Shown here in pieces: positions 1 through 8,476 of a stretch of DNA of 64,000 nt. Numbering within the stretch: position 1 is the stretch's first letter; each line of letters opens with the position of its first letter. The stretch is from Solirubrobacterales bacterium. Its GTDB lineage: Bacteria > Actinomycetota > Thermoleophilia > Solirubrobacterales > 70-9. The notes under the pieces were generated by a model. That model saw only the letters and a program-made list of their open reading frames with translations, was not told the DNA's origin and did no database searches. Position numbers and translations under genes: made by a program. The stretch lies in assembly GCA_016712175.1 (NCBI GenBank), contig JADJRQ010000001.1, positions 1,302,001 to 1,366,000 on the forward strand. The letters run 5' to 3'.

Positions 1-1
1 G

Positions 2-1017
2 TCGAAGAAATACCACCCCAAACGAAACAAGGATCACGGAAACTGCCGTACCCCCAGGTCACATTGCCTGTACCACACCGATCTGATCACCCGTGCGGCG
101 TTGAAGGTGCTGCCGCGGAAGAAGCGGCGCCCGCTCTACATGCAGATCGACTTTCACGCTCCTCACGTCGACGAGATCGATCCGGCCGGGCCGGAGCCTG
201 CAGCCCGCCACTACGGATCGGCCAGAGGCACAGCGTTGCCGCGGCCACCCAACTTCAATGAAAGCGCGGTTGGAGACAAGCCGAAAATCGTGAGGCGGGT
301 CATGCGCCGTGCCGGCCGGTCCGAAATGAAGACACTTCGCATCGCGTACCAGAAGACGCTTGAGTCCCTGCGGTCAGTCGACGAGTCCGTGGGACGGATA
401 ATTCGAGGATTGAGACGAAGCGGCCGGCTCCGAAACACGTACATCTTCTTCGTATCCGACAACGGGTTCTTCAACGGAGAGCACCGCATACCGAAGTCGA
501 AGTTTCTGCCCTACGAAGAGTCAACATCCGTTCCCCTGCTGGTCCGGGGGCCTGGTGTCCGCAAGGGCATACGGATCGGCGAGCCTGCGGCCAACATCGA
601 CCTGGCTCCCACCATCCTCAAGATCACCGGAAATAACGGCGGGATGAAGGTTGACGGCCGGTCGTTCAGCGGCTACTGGAAGCGGAAGCGGAAAGCCAGC
701 CGTCGGCCGATCCTGCTCGAGTCGGCCGCCGGAATAACCCTGCGGCGGCAAAGCAAGGGAAGAAACCTCAACGCCAGACTCTCGGGGATGCCTTGGACTG
801 GCCTCAGGGTCGGTCCCTGGAAGTACGTGAGATACGGCCGGGGACTCAAACTGAGCTCTACAACCTGCGCAAGGATCCCTACGAACTCCGGAACCTGGGC
901 ACCCGGCGCGGTCACCGCAAGCTGAAACGGTATATGGCCAGGTCGCTCCGGAAGCTCGAAGAATGCACAGGATCTCGGTGCCGGCGGCCGCTCCCAAGGT
1001 GGCCCGGAAGCCGATGA
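2..1017 (+). CDS. Sulfatase family protein, C-terminal part, frameshifted
   Basis: This is the C-terminal part of an alkaline-phosphatase-superfamily sulfatase, which hydrolyses sulfate esters. The frame is open from base 2, so the N-terminus with the formylglycine site lies outside the window. Visible family features are an FHAPH segment, VSDNGFFNGEH (a metal-site DNG followed by GEH), a PLLVRGPG segment, DLAPTIL, and the typical tail TELYNLRKDPYELRNL. That tail is in another frame: reading passes from frame 2 to frame 1 near base 840 in CCGGGGAC, as if one base were missing. The translation then continues sensibly to the stop at 1015-1017. A single-base sequence error is more likely than a real break. 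The substrate cannot be told. Confidence 0.8.
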
Positions 1018-1099
1018 TGCCTCCGAAATCGCCAGAAATCGCACTCATATAGGCTGTCTCCCCGTCCGCGACGTAGTTTCGTCGCCTGTGGAAACCCTC

Positions 1100-1774
1100 A
1101 TGGCCAACCTCAATCTAATCCTGCTCGGACCGCCCGGAAGCGGAAAAGGAACCCAAGGCGAACGCCTCCAGGAGGATCTCGATCTGCCGTATTACGCGAC
1201 CGGGGACATTCTGCGCGCGGCGGTCAAGGAAAAGACCGACGTCGGTCTCAAGGCTCAGGAGTTCATGGACCGCGGCGATCTGGTTCCGGACGAGGTCCTG
1301 ATCGGAATCATCGCCGACCGGTTGGAGAGCGGGGAGGCAGACCACGGCTTCATCCTCGACGGATTCCCGCGCACCGTGCCCCAGGCCGAAGCGCTCGACA
1401 GCAAACTTCACGAGCTCGGTCGTTCCCTCACCGGAGTGATCCTGATCGATTCGTCCGACGAAGAGATCGTCCGCAGGCTTTCCGGCCGCCGGGTCAGCGT
1501 CAAGGACGGTCACGTCTACCACGTCGAGTTCAATCCGCCGAAGGTCGACGGGATCTGCGACATCGACGGTTCCGAGTTGATCACCCGGGACGACGACAAG
1601 CCTGAGGTGGTTCGCCATCGCCTCGTGCAGTATCACGAGAAGACGGCGCCGCTGGTCGACTTCTACAAGCAGCAGGGCCTGCTCAACCGGATTGAAGGCG
1701 GCGAGCCCCCGGAAAAGGTCGAGGAGTCGATCCGCAAGTTGATTTCAACGCTGAGCCTCGAAGAGGGCTCGTAG
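1100..1774 (+). CDS. adk: Adenylate kinase
   Basis: Adenylate kinase converts ATP plus AMP to two ADP in the cytoplasm. The P-loop GPPGSGKGT is at residues 10-18, the AMP-site DGFPRT at 87-92, and a long-form LID lies at about 125-165. The LID reads YHVEFNPPKVDGICDIDG. It has lost the CxxC zinc pair seen in many Gram-positive enzymes and looks like the non-zinc, E. coli-like form. I chose the ATG at 1100 because it gives the canonical N-terminus MANLNLILLG; a GTG at 1088 in the same frame would add four residues. It heads the block adk-map-rpmJ-rpsM-rpsK-rpoA-rplQ, the usual actinobacterial neighbourhood. Confidence 0.97.
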   Translation: MANLNLILLGPPGSGKGTQGERLQEDLDLPYYATGDILRAAVKEKTDVGLKAQEFMDRGDLVPDEVLIGIIADRLESGEADHGFILDGFPRTVPQAEALDSKLHELGRSLTGVILIDSSDEEIVRRLSGRRVSVKDGHVYHVEFNPPKVDGICDIDGSELITRDDDKPEVVRHRLVQYHEKTAPLVDFYKQQGLLNRIEGGEPPEKVEESIRKLISTLSLEEGS

Positions 1775-1793
1775 TTCTTAGGTAGCGCGCTTC

Positions 1794-2549
1794 TTGATCA
1801 CCCGGAAAACGGACGAGCAGATCGAGTTGATGGCCGCGGCCGGAAAGGTCCATGCCCGCTGCATGCAGCTGGTCCGCAAAAAGTGCCGCGCGGGCGTGAC
1901 TACCGCCGAGCTCGATGAAGCCGCCGAAAAATTCATCCGGTCCCAGGGTGGGGTGCCCACTTTCAAAGGATTTCGCGGTTTCCCCGGATCGATCTGCGCA
2001 TCTCCGAACGCGATGGTCGTCCATGGCATCCCGGGGCCGTACACCCTCGAGAAGGGCGACATCCTCTCGGTCGACATCGGAGTAACCCTGAACGGATGGG
2101 TGGCCGACGGCGCGAGTACGATCGCGATCGGCGAAATTGACGAAACGACCCGGCGCCTGCTCGACGTGACCAAAGAATCGCTCGACCTCGCCGCCGCGCA
2201 GATGGTTCCCGGCAACCGGGTGAGTGACCTCTCGAACGCCGTCCAGACGCATGTCGAGGCGGCCGGCTTCTCGGTGATCAAGACCCTGGTCGGCCACGGA
2301 ATCGGGCAGGAAATGCACGAGGCACCACAGATCCCGAACTACGGCCCTCCGGGCAAAGGACCGGAGATCGAAGAAGGAATGGTCTTTGCGATCGAGCCGA
2401 TGGTCAACGTCGGAGTAGCCGGGATCTTCATGGATGACGACGGCTGGTCGGTCTATTCCGAGGACGGCTCGATGGCTGCACACTTCGAATACACGGTGGC
2501 CGCAACGGCAGACGGACCCCGGATCCTGACCCCCTGGGACGAGGGGTGA
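1794..2549 (+). CDS. map: Methionine aminopeptidase type I
   Basis: This enzyme removes the N-terminal methionine from nascent proteins. The family metal ligands are visible: Asp94 in SVDIGV, Asp105 in VADGAST, His in HEAPQIPNYG, Glu in VFAIEPM and Glu in HFEYTV. His77 in VVHG is the substrate-binding histidine. The length of 251 residues is normal for type Ia. The start is TTG at 1794: an in-frame stop lies at 1779-1781 and no ATG or GTG falls between. The gene follows adk by 19 bases and is probably co-transcribed with it. infA, which normally follows, is absent. Confidence 0.96.
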   Translation: MITRKTDEQIELMAAAGKVHARCMQLVRKKCRAGVTTAELDEAAEKFIRSQGGVPTFKGFRGFPGSICASPNAMVVHGIPGPYTLEKGDILSVDIGVTLNGWVADGASTIAIGEIDETTRRLLDVTKESLDLAAAQMVPGNRVSDLSNAVQTHVEAAGFSVIKTLVGHGIGQEMHEAPQIPNYGPPGKGPEIEEGMVFAIEPMVNVGVAGIFMDDDGWSVYSEDGSMAAHFEYTVAATADGPRILTPWDEG

Positions 2550-2572
2550 AAGTTCTTGCTATTGTTCGCTTT

Positions 2573-2593
2573 CGGCCTTATGGGCCGTTTTTT
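2573..2593 (+). terminator. Small GC hairpin with T-run between map and rpmJ
   Basis: CGGCC and GGCCG form a five-pair stem around TTATG, followed directly by six T residues at 2588-2593. It could end adk-map transcripts or attenuate entry into the ribosomal protein genes. The short stem keeps confidence moderate. Confidence 0.5.
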
Positions 2594-2655
2594 GACGCCC
2601 GTAGCCCGTTTACTGGGGCCACCGGGACACCTCTTCCAGAAGGAAATATAGGACG

Positions 2656-2769
2656 ATGAAAGTCCGAGCCTCGGTAAAACCGATGTGTGAGAAGTGCAAG
2701 ATTATTCGCCGGCGCGGACGCGTCATGGTGATCTGTGAGAACCCGCGACACAAACAGAGGCAGGGTTAG
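2656..2769 (+). CDS. rpmJ: 50S ribosomal protein bL36
   Basis: This 37-residue protein begins MKVRASVKPMCEKCK and ends NPRHKQRQG. It has the zinc-ribbon pattern of bL36 (CxxC, then a later Cys and His) and belongs to the large ribosomal subunit. A GGA-rich ribosome binding site lies just upstream of the ATG. The gene sits three bases before rpsM. In many actinobacteria infA precedes it, but here the 106 bases upstream hold no infA-like frame. Confidence 0.95.
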   Translation: MKVRASVKPMCEKCKIIRRRGRVMVICENPRHKQRQG

Positions 2770-2772
2770 TAA

Positions 2773-3143
2773 ATGGCGCGTATCGCCGGGGTAAACATCC
2801 CCTGAACAAGAGGGCCGAAATCGGCCTTACTTATGTCTTCGGAATTGGTCAGTCGACCGCCCAGAACCTGCTTGACCAGGTGGGTATCGACCGTGACACG
2901 CAGGTCAAGGATCTGACCGAAGACGAGATCATCAAGCTGCGTGAAGCGATCGAGAATCTCGACGTCGAAGGTGACCTTCGCCGCGAGCGTTCGCAGAACG
3001 TCAAGCGCCTGATGGAAATCGGTGCCTACCGTGGCATGCGTCACCGTCGTGGCCTGCCGGTCCGCGGACAGCGCACCAAGACCAACGCCCGAGGCCGCAA
3101 GGGTCCCCGTCGCATGAGCGTCGCCGGAAAGCGAAAGGTTTAG
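2773..3143 (+). CDS. rpsM: 30S ribosomal protein uS13, one-base frameshift in the sequence
   Basis: The product uS13 sits in the 30S head and contacts the P-site tRNA. The start MARIAGVNIP at 2773 runs into a TGA after ten codons. One extra C in the CCCC at about 2799-2802 restores the canonical continuation LNKRAEIGLTYVFGIGQSTA. The rest of the protein, through RGMRHRRGLPVRGQRTKTNARGRKG, is then intact to the stop at 3143, giving about 123 residues. uS13 is a conserved core protein and no second copy is visible here. The missing base is therefore almost certainly a sequencing or assembly error. Spacing to rpsK is three bases. Confidence 0.93.
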
Positions 3144-3146
3144 AGC

Positions 3147-3545
3147 ATGGCAGCCAAGAAACCAGCCAAGTCCCGCACACGGCGCAAGGTTCGCAAGAAC
3201 GTTCCGGTCGGACAGGCGCACATCAAGACTTCTTTCAACAACACCATCGTCACCCTGACCGACCTCGAGGGCAACGTCATTGCCTGGGAGTCGGCCGGTA
3301 GCGCCGGGTTCAAGGGATCACGCAAGTCGACGCCGTTCGCCGCCCAGGTGACCGCCGACGCCGCCGCCAAGAAAGGCATCGAGAACGGCCTGCAGAAGGT
3401 CGAAGTCTTCGCCAAGGGCGCCGGGTCGGGCAAGGACACCGCGGTTCGTTCACTTCAGGCCGCAGGGCTCGACGTGACCAGCGTCAAAGACGTGACCCCC
3501 CAGGCACACAACGGCTGCCGTCCGCGTAAGCGCCGTCGCGTCTAG
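3147..3545 (+). CDS. rpsK: 30S ribosomal protein uS11
   Basis: uS11 forms part of the 30S platform. The 132-residue sequence has the expected HIKTSFNNTIVTLTDLEGN segment, GFKGSRKSTPFAAQ in the middle and the conserved C-terminus DVTPQAHNGCRPRKRRRV. The basic N-terminus (AAKKPAKSRTRRKVRKNV) is typical of actinobacterial versions. rpsD normally follows rpsK, but here only 52 bases separate it from rpoA. Confidence 0.97.
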   Translation: MAAKKPAKSRTRRKVRKNVPVGQAHIKTSFNNTIVTLTDLEGNVIAWESAGSAGFKGSRKSTPFAAQVTADAAAKKGIENGLQKVEVFAKGAGSGKDTAVRSLQAAGLDVTSVKDVTPQAHNGCRPRKRRRV

Positions 3546-3597
3546 GCCTCCGGTTTTCGGCCCAGTCCTCTCCCTCCACGAATAACCAAGGAACTTT

Positions 3598-4563
3598 ATG
3601 AGCACAGACTTTCAGGTACCCAGCATCAGCTCCGAGCAGGTCAACGAGAACAAGGGCGTCTTCACGATCGAGCCCCTCGACAAGGGGTTCGGATACACCT
3701 TTGGCTCCAGTCTCCGGCGCGTACTGCTTTCTTCACTGAGTGGCGCGGCGATCACGTCGGTCCGCATCGAAGACGTTTCCCATGAGTTTTCCAACATCGC
3801 CGGTGTCAAGGAAGACGTCACCGACATCGTCCTCAACCTCAAGGACCTCGTCGTGCGCATGCACACCGAGGCCGACGCAATTGAAGCTCCGATCGTCGTG
3901 ACCGGCCCCGGTGACGTCACCGCCGCCGACATCGACCTGCCGGCCGGCGTCGAGATCCTCAACCCCGAGGCTCCGATCGCCACGCTCGAAAAGAAGACCC
4001 GCCTCGAGATGTACGTGACCATCGGCCGCGGCCGTGGTTACCGCCCCGCCGAGGAGAACAAGGACGACGAGCAGCCGATCGGCGTCATTCCGATCGACTC
4101 GATCTTCTCGCCGATCCGCCGTTGCTCCTACGTCGTCGAAGCTGCCCGTGTCGGCCAGCGCACCGACTTCGACAAGCTCACCCTGGAGCTCGAGACCGAC
4201 GGTTCGATCGAGCCGAACACGGCCCTTCGTGAAGCGTCGGAGATCCTGATCAAGAGCCTCGCGATCTTCAGCGACCCGGACCGGGTTGAAGAACTCACGG
4301 CCCGTGAGCCGGTTGTTGCCGAAGTGGCTGCCGTCGATTCCAACGGTGCCGGTGCCGGACCCGACAACGACATCCTGATCGACGAGCTCGAACTCAGCGT
4401 GCGTTCATTCAATTGCCTGAAGCGTGCCGGAGTCGAGACCATCGGCCAGCTGCTCCAGAAGTCCGAGTCCGAACTTGGGGCCATCCCGAACTTTGGCCAG
4501 AAGTCGATTGAAGAAGTAATCGAGAACCTTCAGAATCGCGGGTACGACCTCCGCCAGGACTGA
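3598..4563 (+). CDS. rpoA: DNA-directed RNA polymerase subunit alpha
   Basis: The alpha subunit scaffolds RNA polymerase assembly and contacts UP elements and activators. The N-terminal dimerisation domain covers roughly residues 1-230, with GYTFGSSLRRVLLSSLSGAAI near its start. A variable linker follows, then the C-terminal helix-hairpin-helix domain, recognisable by LSVRSFNCLKRAGVETIGQLL and GQKSIEEV. The length of 321 residues is normal. The gene lies 27 bases before rplQ in the same operon. Confidence 0.98.
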   Translation: MSTDFQVPSISSEQVNENKGVFTIEPLDKGFGYTFGSSLRRVLLSSLSGAAITSVRIEDVSHEFSNIAGVKEDVTDIVLNLKDLVVRMHTEADAIEAPIVVTGPGDVTAADIDLPAGVEILNPEAPIATLEKKTRLEMYVTIGRGRGYRPAEENKDDEQPIGVIPIDSIFSPIRRCSYVVEAARVGQRTDFDKLTLELETDGSIEPNTALREASEILIKSLAIFSDPDRVEELTAREPVVAEVAAVDSNGAGAGPDNDILIDELELSVRSFNCLKRAGVETIGQLLQKSESELGAIPNFGQKSIEEVIENLQNRGYDLRQD

Positions 4564-4590
4564 CCCCGGTCAGGTAATTAGGAGAAAACG

Positions 4591-4944
4591 ATGCGCCACG
4601 CCAAGAAAAGAAACAAGCTCGGTCGCGATTCCGCCCACCGCAAGGCGCTGATGGCGAACCTTTCCAAGGAACTGATCGACCACGAGCGCATCAAGACGAG
4701 CCAGGCCAAGGCCAAGGCGGCCAAGCCCGAGATCGAAAAACTGATCACGCTGGCAAAGCGCGGAGACCTCCACGCCCGCCGGCAGGCCCTCTCGACGCTG
4801 AGGAACGACAAGTTCGCGGTCCACAAGCTCTTCGAAGAGATCGCACCTCGTTACGCGGAGCGCCCCGGTGGATATACCAGGATCATCAAGATCGGCCCGC
4901 GCAGGTCGGACTCCACAGAAATGGTGTTCTTGGAGCTGGTCTAG
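4591..4944 (+). CDS. rplQ: 50S ribosomal protein bL17
   Basis: bL17 is a large-subunit protein near the exit tunnel. The 117-residue sequence starts MRHAKKRNKLGRDSAHRKALMANL and ends with the typical GGYTRIIKIGPRRSDSTEMVFLEL. It is the last gene of the operon and is followed 22 bases later by a strong terminator. truA, which commonly follows rplQ, is displaced to 7645. Confidence 0.97.
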   Translation: MRHAKKRNKLGRDSAHRKALMANLSKELIDHERIKTSQAKAKAAKPEIEKLITLAKRGDLHARRQALSTLRNDKFAVHKLFEEIAPRYAERPGGYTRIIKIGPRRSDSTEMVFLELV

Positions 4945-4966
4945 GACCGCTGGGAATTGTTGCTTC

Positions 4967-5000
4967 GAAAGGGCGGCCTACGGGCCGCCCTTTCTCGTTG
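4967..5000 (+). terminator. Rho-independent terminator after rplQ
   Basis: A perfect twelve-pair stem, GAAAGGGCGGCC with GGCCGCCCTTTC, surrounds the loop TACG. It is followed by the T-rich CTCGTTG. It ends the ribosomal protein/rpoA operon. Confidence 0.85.
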
Positions 5001-5049
5001 CAGCCTGAGGTGGCGGGCAGCACCCGGGAACGACCTGGGCGCGCCTGGA

Positions 5050-5125
5050 CTTCGTCGACGCTCGCACGGCTTGCTCATTGACAGAAGTCAAATCGCTTCA
5101 CCGGCTCGCTTACTCCTCGCCAGCC
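5050..5125. repeat. 76-base repeat with conserved ends, copy 1
   Basis: The left end CTTCGTCGACGC (5050-5061) and right end TTACTCCTCGCCAGCC (5110-5125) match 17807-17818 and 17868-17883 exactly. The gap is 48 bases here and 49 in the other copy. The middle differs, with only a short TTGAC/GTCAA inverted repeat here. Conserved ends with a variable centre suggest a small dispersed non-coding element. Confidence 0.6.
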
Positions 5126-5209
5126 ACGCCCAGGACGTCCCCGTGCACCACCCGCTTCCGCGACACGAAAAGCCCGAGTCTCGGGAGCCGAGCCGAGCCC
5201 TGGTGGCTT

Positions 5210-5254
5210 CGAGATCGCGAAAGTCAGCGATAATCACTGACTTTCGCGATCTCG
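5210..5254. repeat. Extragenic inverted repeat, 17-18 bp stem
   Basis: GAGATCGCGAAAGTCAG (5211-5227) pairs perfectly with its reverse complement at 5237-5253 around a nine-base loop; bases 5210 and 5254 extend the stem by one pair. No T-run follows, so it is not a classical terminator. It belongs to the set of strong extragenic hairpins in this window. Confidence 0.85.
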
Positions 5255-5262
5255 CCGGCCCC

Positions 5263-5307
5263 CGAGATGTCCGAAACCGTGGATTATCCACGGTTTCGGG
5301 GATCTCG
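5263..5307. repeat. Extragenic inverted repeat, near-perfect palindrome
   Basis: CCGAAACCGTGGAT (5271-5284) and its reverse complement (5286-5299) are separated by a single T. An outer CGAGAT/ATCTCG pairing (5263-5268 and 5302-5307) extends the stem across a two-base internal mismatch. It lies 8 bases after the previous hairpin and just after the stop of the minus-strand gene. Confidence 0.85.
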
Positions 5308-5324
5308 CGGCTCCTGTGTGGTGC

Positions 5325-5897
5325 TTAGAGCTTGTTGCAGATCTTCTTGGCGTTCGTCTTCGTCACGTCGCCGAGCCGTTCGGGTTCTGTGAAATTTGAG
5401 GACCCGATTCCTGACTGCCACTTGCCCTTCTTCTTGGCGAGCGATCCAGCCCTGGTACTGATCTGGGTCTTGGTTTGTGAGTCCAGCGCCTCGTAGACGG
5501 CGGTGAAGTTCTTGCCCCTGAATTTGGCTCCGGTGATCCGCCAACCCTTCTTGTACACCTCTCCGGACCCGGTGCCGTAATCGTCGGCGAACCGGCCGTT
5601 GGCGCAAAGGATGATGTCGACCGGCAGACCGTCAGAACGGAATCCGACGAAACGGGAGTTCTTAATCTGGTTGTAGGCCTTTCGGTTGGCCTTGCACTCC
5701 TTGAGCTTGTACTTTAACCGCAGCTTCTTGTTGCCCTTTGCCTTTTTCAGTTTCTTCTTGAACTTGGCGCAGCCGGCCTGCTTGAACTTGGCTTCGGCGC
5801 TCGTGCTCCCGATCGCCAACATGCCAGTCAAAGCGATGATCGGCCCGATTCCGGTGATCAGAACCGCGCGAAGCGGTGACCACCCCGATGTTTGCAT
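5325..5897 (-). CDS. Secreted lysine-rich hypothetical protein
   Basis: I do not recognise this 190-residue protein. It starts with a likely Sec signal peptide (about residues 8-36, ending TSAEA). A very lysine-rich stretch follows, bounded by two cysteines about 24 residues apart (GCAKFKKKLKKAKGN ... KLKECKANRK). The remainder is small and basic, with VGFRSDGLPVDIILCANGRF and a C-terminal KKICNKL. The same Cys-bounded Lys-rich design recurs in the copper cluster at 26797-29775. The gene is divergent from the NHL-repeat gene. Function is unknown; an extracellular or wall-associated location is inferred. Confidence 0.6.
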   Translation of the reverse strand: MQTSGWSPLRAVLITGIGPIIALTGMLAIGSTSAEAKFKQAGCAKFKKKLKKAKGNKKLRLKYKLKECKANRKAYNQIKNSRFVGFRSDGLPVDIILCANGRFADDYGTGSGEVYKKGWRITGAKFRGKNFTAVYEALDSQTKTQISTRAGSLAKKKGKWQSGIGSSNFTEPERLGDVTKTNAKKICNKL

Positions 5898-6125
5898 TCC
5901 CTTTGCAGTCTAGCTGGATCCTCCCGGTTGAAAGTTGGTTCGGCACGCACTGTTCCCGAAACCCGCATCGAGGAGGAGGGTAGCGGTCTTGGGGACCAGG
6001 CGGGACTGGAACGATCACCGGGGAAGGCATCTCCGCACCTTTCTGACGGAAGTCGTGTTTTCACGATGACAGGCGGCATGTCTGCTACCGTCGTACGTGG
6101 AATTTCGAACTCCAGGGAGCACCTT

Positions 6126-7509
6126 TTGAAGTTTGCTTTCACCCGTAGTCGAGTGGTTCTGAAGGCGTTCGGCGTAGCTGCCGTGACTTCGCTTTGCATG
6201 ATGCTGGTCGCTACCTCCGCGCATGCCGCCTGGCCGAAGGCGGTCACAGGACCATCACAGCTGGCCACTGATGCCGATGGGAAGGTCTTCGTCGCGGCCA
6301 CCGGTCAGGACAAAATCTTCGAGTACAGCCCGGCCGGAACCCAGCTTCTGGGGGTCGGCAGCAACGGAACTTCAGGTGGCCAGTTCAAGGTTCCGAAGGG
6401 TGTCTCGGTGGAAACCGGAGGCGCGATTTTCGTGGCCGACACCGGCAACCACAGAATCCAGCGTCTCTTCCCGAACGGCAGCTTCCAGACCGAGTGGGGA
6501 TCGAACGGTTCAGCGCTCGGCAACTTCAAGAATCCCGCGGCTCTCACGATCGACAACGGGGGCAACCTCTTCGTCGCTGACACCGGAAACGACCGGGTCG
6601 TCAAGTGCAACGCCTGGGGCTGGTGCGGATCGCAGTTCACCTACGCGGGTGCCGGCGGCATCGAAAGTCCGCAAGGCATCGCAGTCGACAGTGCCGGCAA
6701 CGTCTACGTTTCCGATACGGGCAACTCGCGGATCATCAAGAGCAGTCCGACCGGCAGCCTCCTCGCGATCTGGAGTGGCCCCGGCGCCGCCGACGGACTC
6801 CTGAGCGGTCCCACCGGACTTGACGTCGATGCGGCCGGAGCCACATACGTCGCCGACACCGGCAACAACCGCATTCAGAAGCTGAATACCACCGGTAACT
6901 TCGTCCAGAAGTGGACCGGACCGGGCGTCGGCACTTTCGCCGGTCCGACCGGCGTTGCCGTTGACACTTCGGGATCGCTCTTCATCTCCGATACCGGCCA
7001 CAACAAAGGTCGAGCGGATCGGTGGCGCAGTCATTCCCGACGGCCCCACTGGCGGCGGTGGCACCGTTGGACCCACCGGCCCGACCGGACCCGCCGGTCC
7101 GACCGGCCCCGCCGGTGGCGGCAGCAGTGACAACGGCGGCAGCAATACGAATGGCGACTGCACCACCAAATGCGCCATCCCGGACAAGAAGCCGAAAATC
7201 AGCAAGGTCAAGATCATCGGTGCCAACTGGATCTACGCCGACGGCTACCTGAACATGCAGGTCGCCGTGACCAACCGCGGCAAGGCGCCCGCCCGGGTCG
7301 TCGAAGTCAATCTGAGCTCCAGCCGGAAGAAGCGCATCAAGCCGAAGCCCTACAAGTTCTTCATCAAGCGCATCAAGCCGGGTTGGACCGTGACCAAGAG
7401 TTTCAAGGTGACCGCCAGGCGCGGTTCCCGGGGCAAGGCTGTAATCAAGGCCTATGCCGGCGGCAAGAAGGACAAGGCACGCCTCAAGATTTTCAAGCCC
7501 TACTGGTAA
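6126..7509 (+). CDS. Secreted NHL-repeat beta-propeller with collagen-like linker, frameshifted
   Basis: The protein has a signal peptide (to about VATSAHA), then NHL repeats with recurring segments such as FVADTGNHRIQRL, FVADTGNDRVVK, YVSDTGNSRIIK and YVADTGNNRIQKL. These build a six-bladed propeller. Near base 7005 the frame changes: AACAAAGG appears to carry one extra A. Reading then continues as KVERIGGAVIPDG, a collagen-like GPTGPTGPAGPTGPAG run, and a C-terminal domain resembling CARDB/adhesion modules (MQVAVTNRGKAPARVVEV). I prefer the TTG at 6126, with AGGGAG about eight bases upstream. It is probably a cell-surface binding protein; the ligand is unknown. Confidence 0.7.
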
Positions 7510-7644
7510 ATCGCGGCGCCGGTCACGCGCTGGACGGCGCCTGACGGCACCTGTCGGTTCGCCAGTGCCGAGCACAGGCTCAGCGCCAGGCACCGCCAGC
7601 CACCGTCCATCACGCAACCTGCGCTCGCGATCTAGGGTTATTGC

Positions 7645-8448
7645 TTGGCTACTTACCGGCTTGACATCGAATATGACGGCACTGCCTTCAGTGGCTGGGG
7701 CCGTCAGGAGGGCACTCACACCGTTCAGGGATGCATCGAGCGGGCCCTGCGGATCACGCTGCGCTCACCGGAAATCGAGGTCATCACTGCCGGCCGGACC
7801 GATGCCGGCGTTCACGCACTCGGGCAGGTGGCGAACTTCTCCTATGACGGCGAGATGCCGGCTTCGATCATCCGCAGCCTCAACGGCCTGACCCCGGTCG
7901 AGCTGGCGATCCGGGCGGTCACGCGGGTCGAGGAATCCTTCGACGCTCGTCGCGATGCCGTGTCGCGGACCTACTGTTACCGGATCCTCAATCGCAAACC
8001 GGGAAGCCCGTTTGCCCCGGGACGGGCCTGGTGGATCTCCCGGCCGCTCGATCGTGAAGCTCTTGACCGATGCGCCGAGGCGATCCGGGGAAAACATGAC
8101 TTCACCGCGTTCACACCGACCGAGACCTACCACACACGATTCACCCGTCTGGTTCATTCGGCCTGCTGGGTTGACGAGCCCGGACTCGAAGATCCCGCTG
8201 CGGGGGAACCGCTCAGGACCGACACATTCCAGTTCTGGATCACGGGGGAGTCGTTCCTCCGGAGCATGGTGCGGGTTCTGGTCGGGACGATGGTCGACGT
8301 CGCCGACGGAAGCTTGCCTTTTGAGGGGTTTCTGCGGCTGCTCGAGGGTGCCGAACGGCCCGCCGCGGGAATGACCGCACCAGCGGAGGGCCTCACCCTG
8401 GTCCGGGTGGACTACCCGGAACCGCCGCCCCGCCAGCTGATCCGCTGA
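7645..8448 (+). CDS. truA: tRNA pseudouridine(38-40) synthase TruA
   Basis: TruA isomerises uridines 38-40 in the anticodon arm of tRNAs. The catalytic aspartate sits in AGRTDAGVHALGQV. Other family marks are the start YRLDIEYDGTAFSGWGRQ, SRTYCYRI, and the C-terminal FLRSMVRVLVGTMVDV. The length of 267 residues is normal. The TTG at 7645 gives the expected N-terminus. truA usually follows rplQ; here 2.7 kb with two secreted-protein genes lies between them. Confidence 0.96.
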   Translation: MATYRLDIEYDGTAFSGWGRQEGTHTVQGCIERALRITLRSPEIEVITAGRTDAGVHALGQVANFSYDGEMPASIIRSLNGLTPVELAIRAVTRVEESFDARRDAVSRTYCYRILNRKPGSPFAPGRAWWISRPLDREALDRCAEAIRGKHDFTAFTPTETYHTRFTRLVHSACWVDEPGLEDPAAGEPLRTDTFQFWITGESFLRSMVRVLVGTMVDVADGSLPFEGFLRLLEGAERPAAGMTAPAEGLTLVRVDYPEPPPRQLIR

Positions 8449-8476
8449 GCCCCGTCTGGTCACCTATTCTTGGCAA

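Larger units (their letters stand above)
4945..5324. other. 380-base intergenic stretch without a convincing gene
   Basis: The region lies between convergent genes. In order it holds the rplQ terminator, one copy of a repeat shared with 17807-17883, and two strong inverted repeats at 5210-5254 and 5263-5307. An open frame on the plus strand crosses all of these, but it has no recognisable protein character and is probably not a gene. Confidence 0.7.

Noticed and set aside
4957..5328. Plus-strand open frame of 123 codons after rplQ
   Set aside because: It begins inside a terminator, runs across a repeat and two palindromes, and its translation has no protein character.
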